NCBI RefSeq assembly: GCF_003350325.1
Contig: NZ_QLYZ01000019.1
Coordinates: forward strand, 32,457-96,456
Length of the DNA stretch: 64,000 bases
From: Vibrio rhodolitus
Lineage (GTDB): Bacteria > Pseudomonadota > Gammaproteobacteria > Enterobacterales > Vibrionaceae
Reading direction: 5' to 3'
A program made the position numbers and the translations under genes. Positions within the stretch are counted from its first letter, which is position 1, and the number at the start of each line of letters is the position of its first letter. The notes under the pieces were generated by a model, which made no database searches, was not told where the DNA came from, and saw only the letters and a program-made list of their open reading frames with translations. Shown in pieces: positions 43,251-53,090 of the stretch.

Positions 43251-43412
43251 GAAACCCTTTAAAAACTGGCGATTACAAATTATTTTATAATTTAAAAAAT
43301 AGTTAAAAGCTCATTTTGTTGTAAATTTACTACAAAATGACCTATTTGACGGTGATAAATTGCGCTAACTATCTGTATTTAGGTAGCCAAACTGAAAGAG
43401 TAAAGTGGTTAA

Positions 43413-44294
43413 ATGACAATGAGATCAAACTCACAAATTAAGTATATTGGTGCTCACGTATCGGCAGCGGGTGGCGTTGACCAAGCGCCAATGCGAGCAC
43501 GTGAGATCGGTGCCAATGCATTTGCACTGTTCACCAAAAACCAGCGTCAGTGGGTAGCCAAACCACTGGAAGCGAAAACCATCAGCGCATTCAAAGCCAA
43601 TTGCAAAATGTTGGGCTTTTCTGCGGACCAAATTCTTCCGCACGACTCTTACTTGATTAACTTAGGCGCTCCAGAAGAAGAGAAACTGGAAAAATCTCGC
43701 GCTGCTTTTATTGATGAGATGGAGCGTTGTCAGCAACTAGGTTTAACCTTGCTGAACTTCCACCCGGGGAGTCACCTCAACAAAATCTCTGAGCAGGAGT
43801 GCCTAGCTAAGATTGCCGAATCGATTAACCTTGCCCATCAAGCGGTGCCAGATGTGATTGCTGTGATTGAGAATACTGCGGGGCAGGGCTCTAACTTAGG
43901 CTGGAAGTTTGAACATCTAGCGCAGATTATTGAACAGGTAGAGGATAAATCACGCGTTGGTGTCTGTATTGATACCTGCCATACCTTCGCGGCGGGTTAT
44001 GACCTCTCAAGTAAAGAGGCATGCGAGGTGACCTTTGCTGAGTTCGACCGCGTTGTCGGCATGCATTATTTGCGTGCAATGCACATCAATGATTCAAAAT
44101 CAGCGTTAGGCAGTAAGGTCGATAGACACCATGCGCTCGGTAAAGGTGAGATTGGCTGGGATTGCTTTGAGTATATCGCCAAAGATCCCCGTTTTGATGG
44201 TATCCCATTGATCTTAGAGACAATCGAACCTGATATTTGGCAGCAGGAAATTAACCAGTTGCGGGCATTTCACCGCCAAGCATTGGCAGAATAA
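43413..44294 (+). CDS. nfo: Endonuclease IV
   Basis: Nfo is a zinc-dependent AP endonuclease that cuts 5' of abasic sites, acting after Ung. The 293-residue protein has [17 protein letters not shown] (about 9-25), [34 protein letters not shown] (about 187-201) and [20 protein letters not shown] (about 226-245), holding the zinc ligands. The start at 43413 is uncertain; ATG at 43419 is equally usable. Confidence 0.97.
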   Translation: MTMRSNSQIKYIGAHVSAAGGVDQAPMRAREIGANAFALFTKNQRQWVAKPLEAKTISAFKANCKMLGFSADQILPHDSYLINLGAPEEEKLEKSRAAFIDEMERCQQLGLTLLNFHPGSHLNKISEQECLAKIAESINLAHQAVPDVIAVIENTAGQGSNLGWKFEHLAQIIEQVEDKSRVGVCIDTCHTFAAGYDLSSKEACEVTFAEFDRVVGMHYLRAMHINDSKSALGSKVDRHHALGKGEIGWDCFEYIAKDPRFDGIPLILETIEPDIWQQEINQLRAFHRQALAE

Positions 44295-44390
44295 GACGAT
44301 TGACTAGCCATTAGTTAAAAAGTGGCACTAATCTTTCTTTAATAAGCTCATTACCCAGCAATGTGTTTAGTAATAAAAGAAGGTGCCGCT

Positions 44391-44513
44391 ATGAATATCT
44401 ACTCTCCAACTTCTCGCACTTGTCCTGCTCGTATGCCAATTCCCAATCGACATATTCATGGTCAAGGGCATTATCGAACTCCTCAAAGGAATACAAAGCA
44501 GCAACACCCATAA
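44391..44513 (+). CDS. Possible 40-residue leader peptide upstream of ung
   Basis: A short frame begins ATG after AGAAGG with 7-bp spacing and encodes 40 residues (MNIYSPTSRTCPARMPIPNR, then a His/Gln/Arg-rich end). It ends 10 bp before the left half of the inverted repeat that covers the ung ribosome binding site. No family is recognised. It could be chance, a small protein, or an upstream frame controlling ung; codon evidence is too short to decide. Confidence 0.35.
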   Translation: MNIYSPTSRTCPARMPIPNRHIHGQGHYRTPQRNTKQQHP

Positions 44514-44522
44514 GCTAAGCCT

Positions 44523-44586
44523 TGTTCCTTCTCGAGTTTTTCTTACAATAAAGCGCAAGAAATCTTCCAATATTAAAGAAGGAACA
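44523..44586 (+). promoter_or_regulatory. Inverted repeat sequestering the ung ribosome binding site
   Basis: TGTTCCTTCT (44523-44532) is a perfect 10-bp complement of AGAAGGAACA (44577-44586), which contains the Shine-Dalgarno sequence of ung (ATG at 44591). Pairing across the 44-nt loop would block initiation. Confidence 0.5.
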
Positions 44587-44590
44587 GATC

Positions 44591-45277
44591 ATGACTTCAC
44601 CGCTTACTTGGCATGACGTGATTGGTAGTGAAAAGCAGCAAGACTATTTTCAACAGACAATGAGTTATGTTGAGCAAGAGCGTGCTAGTGGCAAGACCAT
44701 CTTTCCTCCGGCAGCCGATGTGTTTAATGCATTTAAAGCAACCGAATTTGATCAGGTTAAAGTCGTGATCCTTGGGCAAGACCCTTATCATGGACCGAAT
44801 CAGGCGCATGGCTTATGTTTTTCGGTACTACCGGGCATCAAAACGCCACCTTCTTTAGTTAATATGTATAAAGAGTTAGCGCAAGATATAACAGGCTTTG
44901 AGATCCCGCAGCATGGCTACTTACAGAAGTGGGCAGAGCAGGGCGTACTATTGCTCAATACGGTTTTAACAGTAGAGCAAGGTAAAGCCCATTCACATGC
45001 TAAAACGACAGGCTGGGAACTCTTTACAGATAAAGTAATTGAAGCGATCAATCAGCATAATGCTGGTGTGGTGTTCTTGCTTTGGGGCTCACATGCGCAA
45101 AAGAAAGGGCGCTTTATTGATCGCAATAAACACCATGTATTAGCGGCACCACACCCATCACCGCTGTCTGCTCACCGTGGTTTCTTAGGTTGTGGTCACT
45201 TCTCGCAAGCAAATCAGCTACTCACCCAACAAGGTTTGACCCCAATTGATTGGACCTTACCGTTAACCGTTGATTAA
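44591..45277 (+). CDS. ung: Uracil-DNA glycosylase
   Basis: Ung removes uracil from DNA as the first step of base excision repair. The 228-residue family 1 enzyme has the water-activating loop [18 protein letters not shown] (about 62-79), [10 protein letters not shown], and the leucine loop [11 protein letters not shown] (about 189-199). The N-terminal [18 protein letters not shown] matches E. coli. Being next to nfo places two consecutive pathway steps side by side. Confidence 0.98.
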   Translation: MTSPLTWHDVIGSEKQQDYFQQTMSYVEQERASGKTIFPPAADVFNAFKATEFDQVKVVILGQDPYHGPNQAHGLCFSVLPGIKTPPSLVNMYKELAQDITGFEIPQHGYLQKWAEQGVLLLNTVLTVEQGKAHSHAKTTGWELFTDKVIEAINQHNAGVVFLLWGSHAQKKGRFIDRNKHHVLAAPHPSPLSAHRGFLGCGHFSQANQLLTQQGLTPIDWTLPLTVD

Positions 45278-45308
45278 TGGATCTCATAGAGCGCGACAGT
45301 TAATCGAA

Positions 45309-45345
45309 GAGTGTTCAATAATTATCCGTTTTCTTGAACGCTCTC
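45309..45345 (+). terminator. Terminator-like hairpin after ung
   Basis: AGAGTGTTCAA (45309-45319) pairs with TTGAACGCTCT (45335-45345, one wobble). The following sequence is not T-rich until CCTTTT, so it is a weak terminator or a stability hairpin. Confidence 0.5.
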
Positions 45346-45406
45346 CAAACCTTTTGCCCGACTTTTGTATACACTTACAAAGAGTGTGTGTTTAAGGAGA
45401 AGCACG

Positions 45407-45958
45407 ATGATGATTGAAAAGATCAGGCGTGAACATGGGTACATGGTTAGATTACTGGCGATCCTTGCTGATAAGGTCGAACGGTTAAAACAAGAGTTAC
45501 CAGTCAACTACAGCTTAATTAAAGAGGTAGTGGACTATTTATCCGAACATGCAGAAAACTCGCACCATCCGAAAGAAGACATTCTCTATCATTATTATCA
45601 AGAGCATTATGGTGATAAAGACGAGATGGAAAACTTAGAGTTTGAGCATAAGCTACTTGAGTGTAAGACCCGTTCGTTTCAAAACACGGTGGAAATGATC
45701 TTGCAAGATGCGGTGGTTCCTCACCAAATTTTTATTGAACAACTTGAAGAGTTCACAAAAGCGCAGCGCGAGCACTTGGAATTTGAAGAGAAGAAGATTT
45801 TGCCGATGATAAGCGAACGCTTTAGCGTGCAAGATTGGCAAGCGGTTGAACAAGCGTTTGCAAGTGATGATGAGGATCCGGTTTTTGGTTCGACCATCGC
45901 TGAACAATACGCACAACTTGCTCAGCGAGTGCGTGAAACCGACAACGAGATTACTTAA
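45407..45958 (+). CDS. Hemerythrin domain-containing protein
   Basis: The 183-residue protein is a four-helix hemerythrin-like fold that should bind a non-heme di-iron centre: H10 in RREHGYM, the HAENSHHPKED block (about 45-55), EFEHKLLE (about 77-84) and REHLEFEEKKILPM (about 123-136). Relatives serve in oxygen, NO or iron sensing or cluster repair; no role is assignable here. ATG at 45407 follows AAGGAG; a second ATG is adjacent, and a longer frame from 45365 lacks a ribosome binding site. Confidence 0.88.
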   Translation: MMIEKIRREHGYMVRLLAILADKVERLKQELPVNYSLIKEVVDYLSEHAENSHHPKEDILYHYYQEHYGDKDEMENLEFEHKLLECKTRSFQNTVEMILQDAVVPHQIFIEQLEEFTKAQREHLEFEEKKILPMISERFSVQDWQAVEQAFASDDEDPVFGSTIAEQYAQLAQRVRETDNEIT

Positions 45959-45961
45959 AAC

Positions 45962-45989
45962 AAAAAAGAGGCATATCGCCTCTTTTTTT
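45962..45989. terminator. Bidirectional terminator
   Basis: AAGAGGC (45966-45972) pairs with GCCTCTT (45978-45984), with A-run and T-run flanks, between the hemerythrin gene and the convergent DUF3545 gene. Confidence 0.92.
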
Positions 45990-46170
45990 ACAATTCTAAG
46001 CCATCTAAGTTATCAAGCCCGATATCCATATCTCGCAGTTCTTTTTCTAAACGGCGACGATCATTAATCGCTTCAATTTCACGCCATTTACGTTTTACCG
46101 GTTTGTTTCTTGCTGAGCGTCCCTTGGAGAAATCCATCTCCATCATTTCATCAAAGTTTAAGCCATCCAT
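45988..46170 (-). CDS. DUF3545 family small protein
   Basis: The 60-residue product is highly charged: an acidic start (MDGLNFDEMMEMDFSKGR), a basic middle (RNKPVKRKWREIEAINDRRR) and an acidic end. I recognise it as a DUF3545-type protein seen in Vibrio and relatives; its function is unknown. AGGTGGCAGC precedes the ATG. It is monocistronic and ends in the shared terminator. Confidence 0.82.
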   Translation of the reverse strand: MDGLNFDEMMEMDFSKGRSARNKPVKRKWREIEAINDRRRLEKELRDMDIGLDNLDGLEL

Positions 46171-46863
46171 ATGCTGCCACCTCTTTACTTGTTGTTATGC
46201 TTGATTAATACCATTGAGCTGCCAGCCTATCTATGATTGATTTCTCATTTGTTGCGATACAATGAAGTTTTTATATTTTTTGTGCTCGAGTCGGCTTTTT
46301 AAGGGTGACCATTGCGCAAATAATGACCATTTAATCATGTTAATTTCACCAAACTTGGCTATTTTTGATGTTAACTGGCTGTTTTAAATTGCTTCTCATC
46401 TTGAGTTAAACGATTTGTTGGCGGCAGATTGGCGAAAGTACGCAGCAGATAGAAATAAATTGGCGACATTAAGCTGCTAACTACCAGATTCAACAAGGGA
46501 TTGCTCCCCTCTACTCACACAAAGGGAGGAGAAGCTTGCCCTACTGTGAAATGTTGCTAATAGTTAATTGACGTGATCTTAAATGGTTAACTTCTTGTCT
46601 TGAGATGTGTTAATCGATGGTGAGTTTATAGTAAAAAATAACATCTAAATGCATTTGGTTGCATATTGATTTTTGCCATCCTTCACTGCATTATCCGCCC
46701 GTCAAAAAATACGTCGATACGTAAAAGGGAAGCATGAAGCGGGTTTTACATATCTCAGCTGTAAAAGAATAAATCATAAATACTAAGACGAACTTGACAC
46801 TTAGTACGCAGCTAGATGGAAGGCAGGGATGCAGGGATTGACGAAACTCACTTTGAGGATGTT
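46171..46863 (+). other. Long intergenic region before the AGCS symporter
   Basis: About 690 bp hold no convincing gene. No glycine riboswitch is recognisable, though some Vibrio symporters of this family have one. Visible items are only short: an imperfect CTCCCCT/AGGGAG pairing (46503-46534) and a TGCAT direct repeat (46650-46667). In-frame codons from an ATG at 46816 precede the chosen start. Confidence 0.6.
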
Positions 46864-48294
46864 ATGACAGACTTAATCAATTTAATGAATGACCTGCTCT
46901 GGGGGTCTATTCTTGTTTATCTTTTGGTCGGTGTGGGCGTTTACTTTACTATCCGCCTTGGTTTCATTCAGTTCCGCCATTTTGGGCACATGTTCTCTGT
47001 TCTAAAGAACAGCCGTAAAGCAGACAACGCTGGTATATCTTCTTTCCAAGCACTTTGTACTAGTCTTGCTGCGCGTGTCGGTACCGGTAACATGGCAGGT
47101 GTAGCTGTGGCACTGACAGCTGGTGGTCCTGGTGCGATTTTCTGGATGTGGTTGATTGCTATGTTGGGCATGGCAACCGCGTTTGCAGAGAGTACACTGG
47201 CACAGTTATACAAAACCAAAGACGATGATGGCAACTACCGCGGTGGTCCTGCTTACTACATGGAAAAAGGTCTTGGCATGCGCTGGATGGGCGTGTTGTT
47301 CTCGATTTTCCTTATCATCGCTTTCGGTTTGGTATTTAACGCCGTTCAAGCAAACTCTATTGCCAATGCTATGCATACTGCTTTCGGTTGGGAAGATAAG
47401 TATGTGGGTATGGCGGTAGTTGTACTATCGGCAGTGATCATCTTTGGTGGTATCAAGCGTATCGCGCGTGTTGCTGAACTGATTGTGCCAGTCATGGCGC
47501 TTGCTTACCTACTGCTTGCTATGTTTGTGATGTTCTCAAACATTGAGAAGTTGCCTGCGATTTTAACGCTGATTGTTAAGAGTGCGTTCGGCTTCCAAGA
47601 AGCTGCAGCAGGTGGTGTCGGTTATGCGATTGCGCAAGCAATGATTAACGGTATTAAACGTGGTCTGTTCTCGAATGAGGCCGGTATGGGTTCTGCGCCT
47701 AACGCGGCGGCATCTGCAACACCGTATCCGCCACACCCTGCATCACAAGGTTATGTGCAGATGCTGGGCGTATTTATGGATACTATCGTTATCTGTTCAG
47801 CAACAGTGGCGATTATCCTAATGTCAGGTGAGTTTGTACCTGGTGGTGAAGTAACAGGTATCGAACTGACTCAAGCAGCGCTAAGCTCACAAGTTGGCGA
47901 ATGGGGTGGTATTTTCGTTGCGGTAGCAATTTTCTTCTTTGCTTTCACATCGATCATTGCGAACTACTCATACGCAGAGACCAACTTGTTGTTCCTAGAG
48001 CACAACCACAAAGCGGGTCTAGGTATCTTCCGTATCGTAGTACTTGGTATGGTAATGTTTGGTGCACTAGCTTCTCTACCGGTAGTTTGGTCATTGGCTG
48101 ACGTTTCCATGGGTATGATGGCAATCGTCAACCTAGTGGCAATCATCTTGCTGTCAGGCACGGTTATCAAACTGGCGAAAGATTACAATCGCCAGTTAAA
48201 AGAAGGCAAATTGCCAACTTTCGATGCCAACGAATACCCAGAGCTGAAATCTCAGCTTGAAGAAGGTATTTGGGACAACCCGAAAAAAGACTAA
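46864..48294 (+). CDS. Sodium:alanine/glycine symporter (AGCS family)
   Basis: The 476-residue protein has about eleven membrane helices and the AGCS signatures ARVGTGNMAGVAVALTAGGPG (read over about 76-96), GGPAYYMEKGLG and GLFSNEAGMGSAPNAAASA. It should import alanine or glycine with sodium, fitting a marine bacterium. I place the start at 46864 (MTDLINLMND) because GAGG stands 6 bp before it; the frame extends 48 bp upstream to another ATG. A terminator follows. Confidence 0.94.
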   Translation: MTDLINLMNDLLWGSILVYLLVGVGVYFTIRLGFIQFRHFGHMFSVLKNSRKADNAGISSFQALCTSLAARVGTGNMAGVAVALTAGGPGAIFWMWLIAMLGMATAFAESTLAQLYKTKDDDGNYRGGPAYYMEKGLGMRWMGVLFSIFLIIAFGLVFNAVQANSIANAMHTAFGWEDKYVGMAVVVLSAVIIFGGIKRIARVAELIVPVMALAYLLLAMFVMFSNIEKLPAILTLIVKSAFGFQEAAAGGVGYAIAQAMINGIKRGLFSNEAGMGSAPNAAASATPYPPHPASQGYVQMLGVFMDTIVICSATVAIILMSGEFVPGGEVTGIELTQAALSSQVGEWGGIFVAVAIFFFAFTSIIANYSYAETNLLFLEHNHKAGLGIFRIVVLGMVMFGALASLPVVWSLADVSMGMMAIVNLVAIILLSGTVIKLAKDYNRQLKEGKLPTFDANEYPELKSQLEEGIWDNPKKD

Positions 48295-48341
48295 CAGCGA
48301 AAAGCTCCAGTCATAGCTAATAGCTATCAAACTAATCAATT

Positions 48342-48371
48342 AAGCCATGCAGACAATGCATGGCTTTTTTT
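48342..48371 (+). terminator. Terminator after the AGCS symporter
   Basis: AAGCCATGCA (48342-48351) pairs perfectly with TGCATGGCTT (48357-48366) around GACAA, followed by T residues. Confidence 0.94.
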
Positions 48372-48412
48372 GTACTCTAAGCAGAGAAAATTAATAAGGA
48401 TAGAGTAAAGTC

Positions 48413-49186
48413 ATGCTGATAGTTGTTTCTCCTGCTAAGACGCTCGATTACGAGTCGCCTCTTGCCACTGAAAAGTTTACCCAACCTGAGTTGGTGGAAT
48501 ACTCCAAACAGTTAATCGATGTATGTCGTCAGCTAACGCCAGCCGATGTGTCGAGTCTAATGAAGGTGAGTGACAAGATTGCCGACCTTAACGTCGGTCG
48601 TTTTCAAGAGTGGAGCGAAACCTTTACCACCGAGAACGCGCGCCAAGCGATTCTAGCCTTTAAGGGTGACGTCTATACTGGTCTTGAGGCTGAAACCCTA
48701 TCTGAAGCCGATTTTGACTACGCACAGCAGCATCTACGTATGCTTTCGGGTCTATATGGCCTACTAAAGCCATTGGATTTAATGCAGCCTTACCGCTTGG
48801 AGATGGGCACTAAGCTTGCCAATGATAAGGGCAGTAACCTCTATCAGTTTTGGGGTAATATGATCACCGATAAACTCAATCAAGCGATTGCAGAGCAAGG
48901 TGATAATGTACTGATCAATCTTGCCTCAAACGAATACTTTAAAGCGGTAAAACCAAAAGCGTTGGACGCTCAAGTGATCACGCCAATCTTTAAAGATTGC
49001 AAAAATGGTCAATACAAAGTGATCAGTTTCTACGCTAAAAAAGCACGTGGCATGATGGCGCGTTATATTATTGAAAATCGCATTAGTAGCGTGGCGGACT
49101 TAACTCAATTTGACGTGGCGGGTTACTACTTTGTCGAAGAAGAGTCGACGCCAACCGAGCTAGTATTTAAGCGCGAAGAACAGTAA
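48413..49186 (+). CDS. yaaA: Peroxide stress protein YaaA
   Basis: YaaA (DUF328/UPF0246) lowers intracellular free iron during peroxide stress in E. coli and binds DNA. The 257-residue product begins [17 protein letters not shown], typical of the family, and has [20 protein letters not shown] (about 122-141), [11 protein letters not shown] and [23 protein letters not shown] precedes the ATG. A small DUF5363 gene follows 22 bp downstream. Confidence 0.95.
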   Translation: MLIVVSPAKTLDYESPLATEKFTQPELVEYSKQLIDVCRQLTPADVSSLMKVSDKIADLNVGRFQEWSETFTTENARQAILAFKGDVYTGLEAETLSEADFDYAQQHLRMLSGLYGLLKPLDLMQPYRLEMGTKLANDKGSNLYQFWGNMITDKLNQAIAEQGDNVLINLASNEYFKAVKPKALDAQVITPIFKDCKNGQYKVISFYAKKARGMMARYIIENRISSVADLTQFDVAGYYFVEEESTPTELVFKREEQ

Positions 49187-49208
49187 CGCAATTCTAGCGG
49201 GAGGGTTT

Positions 49209-49349
49209 ATGTGGCAATGGTTAAAACGCTGGGTCGCTAAGTATGATGCTTGGTGTCAGTCGATGGGGTTAACCCCTGAACAAAAGCGCAGTTGTGTGCC
49301 ATATCGCAGTGATCCGCCAAAAGAATCGTCAGATAAAGCGAAGTCTTAA
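49209..49349 (+). CDS. DUF5363 family small protein
   Basis: The 46-residue product begins MWQWLKRWVAKYDAWCQSMG and continues LTPEQKRSCVPYRSDPP, the pattern I know from DUF5363 proteins of Vibrio. GGGAGGG lies 5 bp before the ATG, a very strong ribosome binding site. Function is unknown. It is probably co-transcribed with yaaA and ends 16 bp before a strong terminator. Confidence 0.85.
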   Translation: MWQWLKRWVAKYDAWCQSMGLTPEQKRSCVPYRSDPPKESSDKAKS

Positions 49350-49364
49350 TGAAATCTAAAAAGC

Positions 49365-49393
49365 AAAGGGAGTGCTAAGCACTCCCTTTCTTA
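49365..49393. terminator. Bidirectional terminator
   Basis: AAAGGGAGTGC (49365-49375) pairs perfectly with GCACTCCCTTT (49379-49389) around TAA, between the DUF5363 gene and the convergent ABC operon. Confidence 0.93.
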
Positions 49394-49412
49394 TTTGGCG
49401 TTAGTGAGTTAA

Positions 49413-50378
49413 CTACTCACGTTCTTTGCTATACGGTACGCCAATCGCTTTTGGTGCGATAGCTTTACCAATAAAGCCTGCCAGTAGGAATACGGTCAGT
49501 ACATATGGCATTGCTTCGATGGCTTGTACTGGGATTGGGAAGTCACCAATGGTTACCCCTTGCATACGAATCGCCAGCGCGTCTAGGAAGCCAAACAGCA
49601 AACATGCAGCCATTGCGGTAAATGGACGCCACTTACCGAAGATAAGCGCGGCTAGCGCCATATAGCCCTTACCCGCACTCATGTTCGGAATGAACTGAGC
49701 TGTTTGCGCGACCGATAGGTAGACACCACCAATCCCCACCAACACGCCACAGATGAGTACGGCACTATAGCGCATTCTTGCCACAGAAATACCCGCCGTA
49801 TCGACCGCCGATGGCGATTCACCTACCGCGCGCAGACGCAGACCGAAACGGGTTTTGAACATCAAATACCAAGTGGCGGGTACGATAGCGATCAATAGAT
49901 ACACCAGCATCGAGTGACCACTAATCAGCTCAGAGTAAAGCAGCCCAATCACAGGCACATCGGCAAGGGCATCGGCACCAGGTAGTGTGATAGGCGCAAA
50001 GCGCGCATCCCCAGATAGCGCTGGCGTTTGACCGCCTTGGTTAAACCAGTGACGACCGAGAGTGATGGTTAAGCCTGTGGCGAGGATGTTGATTGCCATA
50101 CCACTGACCACTTGATCGCCGCGGTGGGTGATTGAAGCAAAGCCGTGTAATAAAGAGAGCAGTACTGAAATACCAATCCCCCCAAACAGACCAAGCCAAG
50201 CGGACCCCGTTACGTGAGCGACTGCCGCACCTGTAAAGGCTGCCGCCAGAAGCTTACCCTCAAGGGCGATGTTTACAATTCCCGCACGTTCACAGAACAT
50301 ACCCGCAAGGGCTGCAAGGATCAGCGGCGTTGCCACGCGTAGTGTCGCGTCCAACATTAAGATTACAGTTTCAAACAT
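49413..50378 (-). CDS. BMP-type nucleoside ABC importer, permease 2
   Basis: The 321-residue membrane protein belongs to the BPD_transp_2 permease family (about eight helices; AALAGMFCERAGIVNIALEGKL near the N-terminus, GESPSAVDTAGI in the middle). It resembles NupQ/YufQ of nucleoside ABC importers. It is the last gene of a four-gene minus-strand operon (binding protein, ATPase, permease, permease), 2 bp after its partner. Substrate assignment to nucleosides is inferred from the family and from the adjacent deo and CNT genes. Confidence 0.9.
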   Translation of the reverse strand: MFETVILMLDATLRVATPLILAALAGMFCERAGIVNIALEGKLLAAAFTGAAVAHVTGSAWLGLFGGIGISVLLSLLHGFASITHRGDQVVSGMAINILATGLTITLGRHWFNQGGQTPALSGDARFAPITLPGADALADVPVIGLLYSELISGHSMLVYLLIAIVPATWYLMFKTRFGLRLRAVGESPSAVDTAGISVARMRYSAVLICGVLVGIGGVYLSVAQTAQFIPNMSAGKGYMALAALIFGKWRPFTAMAACLLFGFLDALAIRMQGVTIGDFPIPVQAIEAMPYVLTVFLLAGFIGKAIAPKAIGVPYSKERE

Positions 50379-50380
50379 AC

Positions 50381-51505
50381 TTAGGCTCCTTGCTCCGTTG
50401 GTTGCTGATGTTTCTTAGCAGCAAACTTAAGGTATGCACGCTCTAAGTGAGGTCTGAACATGTGCTCTAAGGCGCCAGAGAAGAGGATCACCAGACCTTG
50501 TAGTACCACAACGATGTTACGGTCAACACCATACTCAAAGCTAAGCTCTGCGCCGCCTTGGTAGAGGAAACCAAACAACAAACTTGCCAGCAGGACACCA
50601 ATTGGGTGGTTACGTCCCATTAGCGCTACCGCGATACCAGTAAAGCCAAAGCCTTCGACAAAGTTAAGCTTGATTTGGTGCAGCTCACCTTGCAGTACGT
50701 TAAGACCAAAGAAGCCAGCTAACATGCCCGAAATGATCATAGTCAGTACGATCACTTTGACATACTTGATGCCCGCATAGCCCGCAGCGGTTGGATTCGC
50801 ACCGACGGCACGGATCTCATAGCCCCAACGTGAGTTCCACATTAATAGCCAGACAAATACACAGCAGAGTAGGGCGAAGATAAAGCTTAAGTTGAGTGGG
50901 CTTGGTGCTGTCTCAATGCCAAATACCGCTAAGATTTCATGCATCTTCGGTAGCCAACTGCTTACCGCAAACACGCGACTTTCGGTCGCCATGGTGTTAT
51001 CTGGTTTCAGGATATCCACCAGTAGATAAGCCATTAGCGATGAGGCAATGAAGTTGAACATGATGGTGGTAATTACGATGTGCGAGCCACGCTTTGCTTG
51101 CAGGTAAGCAGGGATAAACGCCCATGCTGCACCAAATGCGCCGCCGACGATAATCGCCACTGGGAACACCACCCACCATGGCGCAAATTCGCCCAGAGTA
51201 AGACAGATAAGCCCTATACCTAGACCACCGATATACGCTTGACCTTCACCACCGATGTTGAAAAGACCAGCATGGAAAGCCACGGCAACCGCCAGACCGG
51301 TAAACACAAAGCCCGTGGCGTAGTACAAGGTATAGCCAAGACCTTCCGCGTAGCCAAAGGCTCCAGTCCACATTACTTTTGCCGCATCAATCGGGTTAAT
51401 GTCGATATAGATAAACAGCAAAGCAGAAACAAGAAACGCGACTAACACGTTAATGGCGGGTAGTAACGCCATGGTTACCCAAGCGGGTACTTTCGCTTGA
51501 CTCAT
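50381..51505 (-). CDS. BMP-type nucleoside ABC importer, permease 1
   Basis: The 374-residue membrane protein is the second BPD_transp_2 permease (YufP/NupP-like), with about nine helices, FTGLAVAVAFHAGLFNIGGEGQ (about 50-71, read in part) and VGANPTAAGYAGI (about 236-248). The partner permease carries the matching cytoplasmic coupling motif. It overlaps the ATPase gene by 4 bp, so the two are translationally coupled. Confidence 0.91.
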   Translation of the reverse strand: MSQAKVPAWVTMALLPAINVLVAFLVSALLFIYIDINPIDAAKVMWTGAFGYAEGLGYTLYYATGFVFTGLAVAVAFHAGLFNIGGEGQAYIGGLGIGLICLTLGEFAPWWVVFPVAIIVGGAFGAAWAFIPAYLQAKRGSHIVITTIMFNFIASSLMAYLLVDILKPDNTMATESRVFAVSSWLPKMHEILAVFGIETAPSPLNLSFIFALLCCVFVWLLMWNSRWGYEIRAVGANPTAAGYAGIKYVKVIVLTMIISGMLAGFFGLNVLQGELHQIKLNFVEGFGFTGIAVALMGRNHPIGVLLASLLFGFLYQGGAELSFEYGVDRNIVVVLQGLVILFSGALEHMFRPHLERAYLKFAAKKHQQPTEQGA

Positions 51506-53064
51506 GATTGCGCTCCTTGCGTCTCTGGGTGTTTAAGGTGATCCGGCAAAATGTTTGCCATCATCAGACCTAAAGTTTTCTCATCGGCTTGCTCGGCAGA
51601 GACTTCACCGACAATGGTGCCATCAAAGACCACTAAAATACGGTCGGCAAGCGCTAAGATTTCATCCAATTCTACTGAGACCAGTAAAACGGCTTTGTTG
51701 GCATCACGAGCGGCAATCACTTGCTGGTGGATGTATTCAATTGCACCGATATCGACGCCACGAGTTGGCTGACCGATAAGGATCACATCTGGGTCTTGCT
51801 CCATTTCACGCGCAATTACCAATTTTTGCTGGTTACCACCAGAGAAGTTAGCGGTTTTCAGTGATGGGTCATTTGGGCGCACGTCCCACTTGTCCATACT
51901 GGTTTGGCAGGCGTGTTCAATCGCTTTTTTATCTTGTAAAAAGCCTTGGTTATATTGCTCTAGGTGCTGATGACCAAGAATAAAGGCTTCTTTGGCTGAG
52001 AACTTATTGATCAAGCCTTGCTTGTGGCGATCTTCTGGAATATGGCTGACGCCAATGCCTCGCACTTGCTGCGGATCTAAGGTGTGATCTGCCGTAATAT
52101 CGTGCCCATTAAGGTTAATGCTGCCAGAGGCTGGCTGGATGATCCCTGAGAGTAGGCTTAAGATCTCTGATTGACCATTGCCAGAGACCCCCGCAATACC
52201 TACCACTTCACCCTGACGTACTGAGAAGTTAACTTTCTTGACTCGCTCTACACCTGATTGGTCAAAGTACTGCAGATCTTTTACTGTGATCAGTTCCTTT
52301 TGCGGCTGAGCAGGTTCTTTGTCGACTTTAAGGCGAACTTTGCGTCCCACCATCAATTCAGCCAACTGCTCTTTATCTGTGTTTGCCGTCACCACGTGCG
52401 ATACCATCGCGCCTTGGCGCATTACCGAAATGTTGTCGGTGATTGCCAGCACTTCACGCAGTTTGTGCGTGATAATCATGATTGTGGTGCCTTGCTCACG
52501 CAGTTTATCGAGAATGCGGAATAAGTGATCGGCTTCTTGCGGCGTCAATACGCCAGTTGGTTCATCTAAGATCAGGATCTTAGCGTCGCGGTATAAGGCT
52601 TTGAGAATTTCAACGCGTTGCTGCAAGCCTACCGGTAGTTGACCGACAGGGGTATCGAGCGGTACATCCAGCCCGTAGTCTTTTGCCAGAGCTTCGAGTT
52701 TTTTGCGCGCCTTTGATAGGGTGTCTTCCAGCTTCCAGCCTTCTTCCGCCCCCAGAATAATGTTTTCTAGTACGGTAAATGTATCCACCAACATAAAGTG
52801 TTGGTGCACCATACCTATCCCTGCACGAATAGCATCTTGAGAGTTATTTGGTTTATATGGAGCGCCATTAACTGACATGGTGCCAGAATCAGCGTGATAG
52901 AAGCCGTAAATAATACTCATCAGAGTCGATTTACCCGCGCCGTTTTCCCCGATAATGCCGTGGATAGTGCCTGCTGGGACTTTTAAATCGATTTCACGGT
53001 TTGCATGTACTGAGCCAAATCGCTTATCGATACGATTTAGTTCTATCGCAATAGTTTGTGTCAC
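51502..53064 (-). CDS. BMP-type nucleoside ABC importer, ATP-binding protein
   Basis: The 520-residue protein carries two ABC domains in tandem, as in sugar and nucleoside importers (RbsA/YufO type). Domain 1 has Walker A GENGAGKST (about 38-46) and Walker B ILILDEPTGVL. Domain 2 has a degenerate P-loop GVSGNGQSE (about 291-299), signature FSGGNQQKLVIARE and QPTRGVDIGA. The degenerate second P-loop is usual in this family. It sits 111 bp after the binding-protein gene, separated by two hairpins. Confidence 0.93.
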   Translation of the reverse strand: MTQTIAIELNRIDKRFGSVHANREIDLKVPAGTIHGIIGENGAGKSTLMSIIYGFYHADSGTMSVNGAPYKPNNSQDAIRAGIGMVHQHFMLVDTFTVLENIILGAEEGWKLEDTLSKARKKLEALAKDYGLDVPLDTPVGQLPVGLQQRVEILKALYRDAKILILDEPTGVLTPQEADHLFRILDKLREQGTTIMIITHKLREVLAITDNISVMRQGAMVSHVVTANTDKEQLAELMVGRKVRLKVDKEPAQPQKELITVKDLQYFDQSGVERVKKVNFSVRQGEVVGIAGVSGNGQSEILSLLSGIIQPASGSINLNGHDITADHTLDPQQVRGIGVSHIPEDRHKQGLINKFSAKEAFILGHQHLEQYNQGFLQDKKAIEHACQTSMDKWDVRPNDPSLKTANFSGGNQQKLVIAREMEQDPDVILIGQPTRGVDIGAIEYIHQQVIAARDANKAVLLVSVELDEILALADRILVVFDGTIVGEVSAEQADEKTLGLMMANILPDHLKHPETQGAQS

Positions 53065-53090
53065 AGGATAAAGCCTTTTTAGATAACAAC

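Noticed and set aside
44367..44570. 67-codon frame on the minus strand between nfo and ung
   Set aside because: It is composed mostly of the complement of the leader and repeat, with no start signal.
46171..46863. Glycine riboswitch upstream of the alanine/glycine symporter
   Set aside because: I looked for the paired aptamer motifs known from Vibrio symporters and found none.
51502..53064. Second ABC domain with degenerate Walker A seen as a broken gene
   Set aside because: A degenerate second P-loop is normal in this importer family.
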